Assembly (NCBI GenBank): GCA_030598885.1
Contig: JAUVOZ010000099.1
Coordinates: 1 to 7,446 of the forward strand
Length of the DNA stretch: 7,446 bases
From: Anaerolineae bacterium
Lineage (GTDB): Bacteria > Chloroflexota > Anaerolineae > Anaerolineales > E44-bin32
Direction of reading: 5' to 3'
Shown here piece by piece: positions 1 to 7,446 of the stretch (position 1 is its first letter; each line of letters starts with the position of its first letter). The position numbers and the translations under genes are program-made. The notes under the pieces were generated by a model. The model was not told the DNA's origin, ran no database searches, and saw nothing but the letters and a program-made list of their open reading frames with translations.

Positions 1-5
1 GATAT

Positions 6-10
6 AGGAG
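6..10 (+). promoter_or_regulatory. Ribosome binding site supporting a TTG start
   Basis: An AGGAG Shine-Dalgarno core lies 11 nt before the TTG at 22. The spacing is a little long but usable. No in-frame ATG occurs until residue 28, which lies next to the first membrane helix, so the site favours the TTG start. The promoter of this gene lies outside the window. Confidence 0.6.
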
Positions 11-21
11 AATTACTCATC

Positions 22-1825
22 TTGTCAGCAACACAATCTCGATCCAGCGTCAATCTCAAGCAGATTGTCTCCAACAACCGCCTTGTAGGATTATGGCGAT
101 TGATGATCGGATTCCGTCTTATTTATCTGGCGGCTACGATCAGCTTGGGTTTGGGGGCAATTGCCAGAACTGTCTCCTATTTATTGCTTCGCTATTTCGT
201 CGACGATGTATTAGGACAGTCTCCCTCCATCTCCACAATGCTTCTGATCGCCTTGGGCTTCTTGGGTCTGGCGTTATTCCAGGGTGGATTCACTTTCCTC
301 AGTGGTACCTTGGCCGCCCAAACTGCCGAAGGCATAGCTAAGCGCCTGAGGAATTACCTCTTTGACCATGTCCAACGCCTTTCATTCACTTACCACGATC
401 GGACTCCAACTGGTGAACTAATTCAACGCTCCACATCAGATGTGGATGCTTTACGACGATTCTTCTCCGACCAAGCTATCGGGGTGGGAAGGATTTTGTT
501 GCTGTTTGTGGTTAACTTGACAGCTATCATCAGCTTGAATCTACAATTAGCCCTGCTATCCATCCTCGTGGTACCACTGATCGTAGCTATATCCTTTTTC
601 TTCTTCCGCAAGATTTCAAAGATTTATGAATCCTATCAAGAGCAGGAAGCCATCCTTTCGACAAGGCTTCAAGAAAATTTAACCGGTGTGAGGGTGGTCA
701 AAGCTTTCGCTCGCCAGACTCACGAGCGGGATAAATTCGATCGCGAAAATTGGGAGAAGTTCCAGCGCGGCAAACGCTTTCTTTCCATGCACTCGCTCTA
801 TTGGCCAACTTCTGACATCCTGGCTGGGTTTCAAATGTTACTTGGCATCGGCGTTGGCGCGCTAATGGCGATGAACGGCATCATAACCGTCGGCACTTAC
901 CTGGCATATAGCGGAATGATTGTGTGGATCATCTGGCCAATGCGCAATCTGGGTCGGTTGATTGTGCAGATGTCAACCGGGATGGTTTCCTATGGCCGGG
1001 TTATTGAAGTTATTCGTCAGGAACGTGAGCCGATGGAGGTCGGTTATAAGGCTCCTAAGGGGGAGTTGCGCGGAGAAGTTGTATTCACCGATGTCTGCTT
1101 CGCCTATACCGAGAGCGATCATACCCTGGATAACATCAGTTTCCATTGCAATCCGGGACAATCAGTCGCCTTACTCGGGTCGACCGGCTCGGGTAAAACT
1201 ACACTGGTTAACCTATTACCCCGCTTCTATGAGTACTCCTCCGGCAGTCTGACACTGGATGGCATTGAACTTAAAAAGTATTCACGCCAATTCCTTCGTC
1301 AGCACATCGGCATTGTCGAGCAAGAGCCTTTCCTCTTCTCTCGCACAATCAGCGAAAACATAATATATGGGGTAAACCGGGAAGTATCAAGCGAAGAGAT
1401 AGAGGATGCTGCCCGAGCAGCAGCTATTCACGAGTCGATTCTCTCCTTCCCAAATGGCTACGATACATTGGTTGGCGAAAAAGGGGTGACGCTCTCTGGT
1501 GGTCAAAAACAGCGGGTAGCCATCGCCCGCGCCCTTCTCAAGGATCCTTGCATACTCATTCTGGACGATTCCACCTCCTCGGTGGATATGGAAACTGAAG
1601 GCATCATCCGCCAGGCTTTACGGCGCTTGATGCAGGGACGTACAACCTTCATCATTGCTCACCGAATACAGAGCGTAATGGAGGCCGACTTAATTCTGGT
1701 GCTCGATGGTGGCCGGATTGTGCAGCGCGGCACCCATGAACAATTAATAGTTCAACCAGGCATTTACCAGCGTATTCACGATATGCAAACCCGTATCGCC
1801 GACGCGCTGGAGGAAGAGATCGCTA

Positions 1826-1839
<14 letters not shown>
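22..1839 (+). CDS. ABC exporter half-transporter, degenerate-site subunit (TMD-NBD)
   Basis: This is an inner-membrane ATP-driven exporter half of 605 aa, the usual length for a TMD-NBD half-transporter. Six hydrophobic segments lie near residues 33-57, 72-97, 152-174, 175-196, 266-286 and 289-306. The intracellular-loop motif TGVRVVKAF is at about 221-229. The nucleotide-binding domain starts near 352, with Walker A GSTGSGKTT (386-394), Q-loop Gln434, signature LSGGQ (491-495), Walker B ILILDD (511-516), D-loop SSVD (519-522) and H-loop His547. The residue after Walker B is Asp516, not the catalytic Glu, so the ATP site built on this subunit's Walker motifs should be slow or inactive. The gene overlaps the next one by 14 nt, and the partner has the matching defect (LSVGQ), so a heterodimer is very likely. 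Known relatives of this layout export drugs or lipids, but the substrate here is unknown. The start is a TTG preceded by AGGAG. Confidence 0.93.
1809..1814 (+). promoter_or_regulatory. Ribosome binding site inside the upstream gene, for a GTG start
   Basis: GGAGGA lies within the last codons of the first ABC gene, 11 nt before the GTG at 1826. An AAGAG follows at 1814-1818, 7 nt from the start. A second GTG at 1832 would be 17 nt from GGAGGA, so 1826 is preferred. The arrangement suggests translational coupling of the two subunits. Confidence 0.55.
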
Positions 1840-3646
<1,807 letters not shown>

Positions 3647-3680
3647 TACTTCTATCATGTGGGTTGTGATGTAAATAAAC

Positions 3681-3709
3681 TTGTACTAAAAAAGCCCAAG
3701 CGCGATAAA
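3681..3709 (+). promoter_or_regulatory. Weak sigma70-like promoter candidate
   Basis: In the 91-nt gap between the ABC pair and the toroid gene, TTGTAC (3681-3686) and GATAAA (3704-3709) are separated by 17 nt, the optimal spacing. The boxes match the consensus at only 3/6 and 4/6 positions. No clear hairpin plus T-run terminator is visible in the gap, so read-through from the ABC genes is also possible. Confidence 0.22.
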
Positions 3710-3732
3710 TGGAACGGTAAATACACCTTCCT

Positions 3733-3737
3733 GGGAG
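3733..3737 (+). promoter_or_regulatory. Ribosome binding site that decides the start of the toroid gene
   Basis: GGGAG directly abuts the ATG at 3738, leaving no spacer, but is 6 nt before the in-frame ATG at 3744. The second ATG is therefore the likely start, which removes two residues (Met-Thr) from the longest reading. Confidence 0.6.
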
Positions 3738-3743
3738 ATGACC

Positions 3744-4694
3744 ATGACCTTCGATGTACCGTTCGAAGATTGGTTACTGAAAGCTCAAACGCCAACAATC
3801 CGATTCCTAACTTTGAGCCTTTTACAGGAGCATGATGAAGCTGACCCAGAGGTGAAAAACGCGTATCAGGAAATCATGGAAACCGGTCCCGTCCCGACTA
3901 TTTTATCCGGTCAAACTAAGGCTGGGAATTGGCATCCCGAGCACAGCTACTACACCCCGAAATACGTCAGTACCCACTGGAGCATGATGCTGCTGGCGGA
4001 GTTAAACGCCGATGGATCTGATAAACGCCTGGCTCGGGGTGTGGATTACATGCTGACCGCTACCAGAGATGAGCTTACCAAAGCACTGGATAACAGCAAG
4101 CACGGCCTTTCATGCTTTTGGGGAAATTTACTACGGTACGCTCTTCACTGCGGTTTTAATGACGACCCTCGAGTGGAGTCCATCATCCACTACCTGGGAC
4201 ATGACGCCCTGGCGGAGGGGTGGCGCTGCCCTCACAACGATGAACTTCCTTGCGCCTGGGGCGCCGCCCGATCGTTGTGGGGGTTGGCGATTTTACCACT
4301 TGAGCTCAGATCCACTAAGACCAAGTCGATGATCGATCAAGGATTAGATTTCCTGTTATCCACCCACCGATTGGTGGAGGCCAATTATCCTACATCCGGC
4401 CGAGTCCACAGTCTTTGGTCTCGGATGAATTTTCCTCTCTTCTATCAAGCTGACATCCTTTTCGTGCTCCGAGTAGTAGCTGAGTTGGGAGCATTAGACC
4501 ATCCAGGGGTTCAACCCGCCATAGAATGGCTAATTTCCCGGCGTAATCTTAATCGACGTTGGCGAGGATCAAGCCCTTTCCGCCGGCGCACATGGAAGGG
4601 GTTGGCTGATGTTGAGGAAACTAACCGCTGGGTCTCCCTTCATGCCGCGAGAATACTCCAGCAAAGCGCTATTCGATTCAGCGAAGGCGTATGA
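3744..4694 (+). CDS. Predicted alpha/alpha-toroid protein, prenyltransferase/squalene-cyclase-like, function unknown
   Basis: This soluble protein has 316 aa (318 if started at 3738), with no signal peptide or membrane segment. It is helix-rich and shows repeat-like units in which a helix pair precedes a Gly/Trp turn: GQTKAGNW (56-63), DDPRVESIIHYL then EGWRCP (140-163), and DHPGVQPAIEWLISRR then RRWRG (252-275). This pattern is typical of the six-hairpin toroid of squalene cyclases and prenyltransferase beta subunits. The catalytic DxDD motif of squalene-hopene cyclase is not seen, so a cyclase role is not supported. Cysteines at 124 (LSCFWGN), 136, 162 and 170 (CPHNDELPC) stand out. The sequence resembles a family I recall mainly from Chloroflexota genomes, where some copies carry the doubtful label 'nitrogen fixation protein NifH'. 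There is no P-loop, so it is not a nitrogenase reductase. It lies 48 nt before sdhA on the same strand, but no functional link is shown. The fold is moderately sure; the role is unknown. Confidence 0.8.
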   Translation: MTFDVPFEDWLLKAQTPTIRFLTLSLLQEHDEADPEVKNAYQEIMETGPVPTILSGQTKAGNWHPEHSYYTPKYVSTHWSMMLLAELNADGSDKRLARGVDYMLTATRDELTKALDNSKHGLSCFWGNLLRYALHCGFNDDPRVESIIHYLGHDALAEGWRCPHNDELPCAWGAARSLWGLAILPLELRSTKTKSMIDQGLDFLLSTHRLVEANYPTSGRVHSLWSRMNFPLFYQADILFVLRVVAELGALDHPGVQPAIEWLISRRNLNRRWRGSSPFRRRTWKGLADVEETNRWVSLHAARILQQSAIRFSEGV

Positions 4695-4742
4695 CCAGCA
4701 TTTAGAATAAAGATTCAAGCAATTGTCCCGGGAAGGAGTTCG

Positions 4743-6536
4743 ATGTCAACCGAAGCAATCACCCACGATGTGGTAATCGTCGGGGCAGGACTTGCCGGCA
4801 CCTGGGCGGCGATGATCGCCAGCCAGGAGGGGGTTAAAGACATTGGGGTTATCTCCAAGATCCATCCTCTGCGTTCACATAGCGGTGCTGCTCAGGGCGG
4901 TATAGCTGCGGCTCTCAATAATGTTCGCCCTATTGCCGGCACCGGAACACGCGGTCCATTGGAACAGATCCCCGATGGTGAAGAACCGATTGATAGCTGG
5001 GAACTTCATATGTTCGATACCGTTAAGGGATCCGATTGGCTAGGCGACCAAGATGCGATCGAGATCATGGTAAAGGACGCAATTGATATCGTCTATGAAT
5101 ATGAGCATATGGGTTGCGTCTTCAGCCGCACACCTGACGGCCGGATTGCCCAGCGTCGGTTCGGCGGTCACAGCACTCCTCGTGCCAATTACGCAGCTGA
5201 TTGGACGGGCCATGTCCTTCTCAACACCATCCACGAGCAGGCGATAAGGCATGATGTCAAATTCTATAGTGAATGGTACGTGCTGGATCTCATCATTGAA
5301 GACAACATCTGCCGTGGCGTAGTCGCAATGGAGATCCTGACCGGAAAGATCTACCCAATGCGGGCTAAAGCGGTGATGTTTGCCACCGGCGGGTACGGTC
5401 GAGCTTATAAGATCACCTCCAATGCCTATGCTAACACTGGCGATGGTGTGGCGATTGCCTACAACGCCGGCATCCCTTTGATGGACATGGAATTCGTCCA
5501 GTTTCATCCTACCGGTGTCTACGGACACGGTATTTTGATGACTGAAGCCTGCCGAGGTGAGGGCGGTTATTTGACCAATAAACTGGGTGAACGCTTCATG
5601 GATAAGTACGCCCCCGAAAAGATGGAACTGGCCCCACGCGATCTGGTGAGCCGTTCGGAGCAGAGTGAGATTGACCAAGGACGAGGTACAGGACCCGACA
5701 ACAAGGGGATCAACCTTGACTTGCGTCATCTTGGCCGTGAGAAGATCCTCGAACTTCTGCCCCAGGTGCGTGAGATCGCGCTGAACTTCTCCGGTGTCGA
5801 TATTATCGATGAACCTGTGCTCATCCAGCCGACGGCTCATTACAGCATGGGCGGCATCCCAACCGATGCCAATGGCCAAGTGATCGCTAACGCCGACGGC
5901 ATACCCGTTATCGGGTTCTACGCCGCTGGTGAGTGCAGCTGCGTGTCTGTTCACGGCGCCAACCGCCTGGGGACCAATAGCCTGCTTGACGCGTCGGTTT
6001 TCGGGCGACGAGCCGGCTATGCGATCGCCGAATTCATTAAGAATGGAGCTCAACTCCAATCCTTCTCTGGCGATCCGGCTGAAGCGAATCGATGTCGTAT
6101 TAATCACATGCTGGAAAATAAAGGCAAAGAGTCAGTCGAAAAGATCGCTCAAGAGATTAAGTCCCTTATGACCAGCCATTGCGGAATTTTCCGCGATCAA
6201 GATAAGCTGCAGACCGGCCTACGACAACTTAATGATCTGCAAGTTCGCTTCAAGGACACATATATCATGGATAAGAGCAGTCGCTTTAATACTGATGTTC
6301 TGGCGGCGCTCGAAACTGGACACCTGCTGACATTTTGCGAAGTTATTCTGGCTGGTGCACTGGCCAGGACTGAGAGCCGCGGCGCACACGCCCGTACCGA
6401 CTATCCCAAACGCGACGACGAGAATTGGCTAAAGCACACCATGGCTCGTAAGAATGCTGACAACGTCCCCGAGTTGAACTACAAGGATGTACAAATCAAT
6501 TGGGATAAGTACCCACCTCAGGAGCGTAAATACTAG
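4743..6536 (+). CDS. sdhA: Succinate dehydrogenase/fumarate reductase flavoprotein subunit
   Basis: This subunit catalyses succinate/fumarate interconversion on FAD and passes electrons to the iron-sulfur subunit encoded next. It has 597 aa against 588 in E. coli SdhA. The dinucleotide-binding motif GAGLAG is at 14-19. The flavin-attachment loop SHSGAAQGG has His46 placed as the covalent FAD ligand. Substrate-site residues are all present: His255 (FHPTG), Thr267 (TEACRGEGG), Arg299 (APRD, the proton-shuttle Arg), His366 (HYSMGG) and Arg408 (GANRLG). Glu397 (AAGE) is the FAD contact. The C-terminal helical part carries the family motif TESRGAHAR (543-551). Compared with E. coli SdhA there are about 20 extra residues at 61-85, just after the flavin loop. 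No Tat or Sec signal is present, so it acts on the cytoplasmic side. The start is ATG with GGAAGGAG at 4731-4738. No sdhC-type anchor gene precedes it. Sequence alone does not show whether it works as dehydrogenase or reductase. Confidence 0.97.
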   Translation: MSTEAITHDVVIVGAGLAGTWAAMIASQEGVKDIGVISKIHPLRSHSGAAQGGIAAALNNVRPIAGTGTRGPLEQIPDGEEPIDSWELHMFDTVKGSDWLGDQDAIEIMVKDAIDIVYEYEHMGCVFSRTPDGRIAQRRFGGHSTPRANYAADWTGHVLLNTIHEQAIRHDVKFYSEWYVLDLIIEDNICRGVVAMEILTGKIYPMRAKAVMFATGGYGRAYKITSNAYANTGDGVAIAYNAGIPLMDMEFVQFHPTGVYGHGILMTEACRGEGGYLTNKLGERFMDKYAPEKMELAPRDLVSRSEQSEIDQGRGTGPDNKGINLDLRHLGREKILELLPQVREIALNFSGVDIIDEPVLIQPTAHYSMGGIPTDANGQVIANADGIPVIGFYAAGECSCVSVHGANRLGTNSLLDASVFGRRAGYAIAEFIKNGAQLQSFSGDPAEANRCRINHMLENKGKESVEKIAQEIKSLMTSHCGIFRDQDKLQTGLRQLNDLQVRFKDTYIMDKSSRFNTDVLAALETGHLLTFCEVILAGALARTESRGAHARTDYPKRDDENWLKHTMARKNADNVPELNYKDVQINWDKYPPQERKY

Positions 6537-6557
6537 GATGTTGAGGAGACCTGGTCT

Positions 6558-7446
6558 ATGCCTGTAAATGGCAAAATGCAAATCGCATCTATACTCATCC
6601 AACGCTTTAATCCAGACATCGACGATGAGCCCTACCTCAAGGAGTATCAAGTCGAAATTACTCAAGGGATGACCATACTGGATGCGTTGCACGCCATAAA
6701 GACTGAACAAGATGGTAGCCTAACCTTCCGGCGGTCTTGCCGCCATGGGATCTGCGGTAGTTGCGCGATGAACGTAAATGGCAAGACCATACTCGTTTGC
6801 GAAAATCCGCTCATGACCAACCTGGATGAAGTGGGCCGGATCACTATCCGCCCGTTGCAATATGTGCCCGTCATCAAAGACCTGGTGGTCGATCGCACCA
6901 GTTTCTGGGATCAATATAAGCGTATCAAACCCTGGCTGATCCCGACGGATGAATTGCCCGGGAGGGAAAATCGCGTCACTCCGGAGGAAGTCAATAGACT
7001 CAATAACGCCGAAAGGTGCATCATGTGTGGAGTGTGCTACTCGGCCTGTCCAGTCATCAACCTTGATAAAGGTTTCATCGGTCCGCACGCCATGCTGAAG
7101 GCATTCTTACGTGTAACTGACACCCGCACGAGTGCGGTAGCCGAGCACATGGCGGAATCAGCAACTACCTGGGACTGCACCACCTGCTATATGTGTGATT
7201 CTCTGTGTCCCAAGGAAATCAATCCTGGTCAATCAGCCATGACGCTTCGTAGTCTGCTGGTTGAAGATGGTAAAGCACCACGAAATATCGGTCGAGCGTT
7301 GACCAGTACTTTCCGCCAGAATAACCCATTTGAGATGGCTCATGCCGACCGGCTTGCCTGGGCGGAGGGTCTGCCTCTGGTGAATGGTCTGCAGGAGGAG
7401 GTCGATGCACTTTATTTCTTGTGCTGCATAGCCTGCTATGATCCAC
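6558..7446 (+). CDS. sdhB: Succinate dehydrogenase/fumarate reductase iron-sulfur subunit fused to a CCG (HdrB-like) domain, partial at the right edge
   Basis: This is the electron-transfer subunit of the enzyme, with 296 codons visible and no stop before the window ends. The N-terminal ferredoxin domain binds [2Fe-2S] through Cys61, 66, 69 and 81 (SCRHGICGSC then ILVC), with spacing identical to E. coli SdhB. The C-terminal SdhB domain has CIMCGVCYSACP (Cys154, 157, 160, 164) and CTTCYMCDSLCP (Cys207, 210, 213, 217). Cys210 is additional to the classical set and should turn the usual [3Fe-4S] centre into a second [4Fe-4S]. The Trp pair that follows the first motif in E. coli SdhB, near its quinone site, is replaced by Val-Ile-Asn. 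A normal SdhB would end at about 240-250, but here the chain continues and reaches LYFLCCIACYDP (285-296), which matches the opening strand and first Cys of CCG domains as in HdrB/HdrD and TfrB. It starts 21 nt after sdhA with GAGGAG at 6543-6548, 9 nt before ATG, so the two form an operon. A tfrB-like name may suit it better. Confidence 0.93.
   Translation, partial: MPVNGKMQIASILIQRFNPDIDDEPYLKEYQVEITQGMTILDALHAIKTEQDGSLTFRRSCRHGICGSCAMNVNGKTILVCENPLMTNLDEVGRITIRPLQYVPVIKDLVVDRTSFWDQYKRIKPWLIPTDELPGRENRVTPEEVNRLNNAERCIMCGVCYSACPVINLDKGFIGPHAMLKAFLRVTDTRTSAVAEHMAESATTWDCTTCYMCDSLCPKEINPGQSAMTLRSLLVEDGKAPRNIGRALTSTFRQNNPFEMAHADRLAWAEGLPLVNGLQEEVDALYFLCCIACYDP

Noticed and set aside
3654..3670. 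Possible hairpin ATCA...TGAT after the second ABC gene
   Set aside because: The stem is only four pairs plus wobbles and no T-run follows, so it is not a credible intrinsic terminator.
3744..4694. Nitrogenase reductase (NifH) identity for the toroid protein
   Set aside because: No P-loop or NifH cysteine motifs are present. The label seems to be a mistaken name carried by similar proteins.
4704..4709. TAGAAT as a -10 box before sdhA
   Set aside because: It matches 5/6 of the consensus, but there is no acceptable -35 box at 16-18 nt upstream and no extended -10 TG, so chance is likely in this AT-rich gap.
5040..6107. 355-codon open frame on the minus strand opposite sdhA
   Set aside because: It lies wholly within the strongly conserved sdhA, its translation shows no recognisable domain, and long antisense frames are common opposite genes with biased codon use.
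7219..7446. Minus-strand open frame at the right edge
   Set aside because: It is a shadow of the iron-sulfur subunit, whose plus-strand frame has clear cluster motifs and stays open to the edge.

Overview
The window is bacterial chromosomal DNA of balanced base composition. It holds five co-directional plus-strand genes packed with short gaps or overlaps, the last cut by the right edge. I see no mobile element, CRISPR array, tRNA or rRNA. The best guess for the host is an anaerobic or facultative member of Chloroflexota (Anaerolineae-like). That rests on two things: the alpha/alpha-toroid protein resembles a family I recall mainly from that phylum, and the succinate dehydrogenase/fumarate reductase is of the non-classical type with a CCG domain. 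It is inference and needs a database search.

Region 1 (22-3646) encodes two ABC exporter half-transporters of 605 and 606 residues whose genes overlap by 14 nt. Their motifs are complementary. The first has Asp in place of the Walker B catalytic Glu but a perfect LSGGQ. The second has a normal Walker B Glu but a changed signature, LSVGQ. This is the hallmark of a heterodimeric exporter with one degenerate and one working ATP site (TM287/288, BmrCD and LmrCD class). The substrate cannot be read from the sequence.

Region 2 (3647-4694) is a 91-nt gap with a weak promoter candidate, then a 316-residue soluble protein that looks like an alpha/alpha-toroid of the prenyltransferase/squalene-cyclase-like fold. 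Its function is unknown.

Region 3 (4743 to the right edge) is an sdhA-sdhB pair. SdhA has the flavin-linking His and all the substrate-site residues. SdhB carries the usual [2Fe-2S] and first [4Fe-4S] motifs, but its last cluster motif is a full CxxCxxCxxxCP, where classical SdhB/FrdB has a non-Cys residue at the second position. The chain then runs past the usual SdhB end into what looks like the start of a CCG (HdrB/SdhE-like) domain. No SdhC-type membrane anchor gene precedes sdhA. Together these point to a non-classical enzyme related to methanogen thiol:fumarate reductase TfrAB or the SdhABE/MfrABE group, not the cytochrome b-anchored complex II. The electron donor or acceptor (quinone, thiol or other) is not decided by this window.

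The three regions share a strand but no obvious pathway. The two ABC genes clearly belong together, as do sdhA and sdhB. The toroid gene may be a separate unit or be read through from either side.
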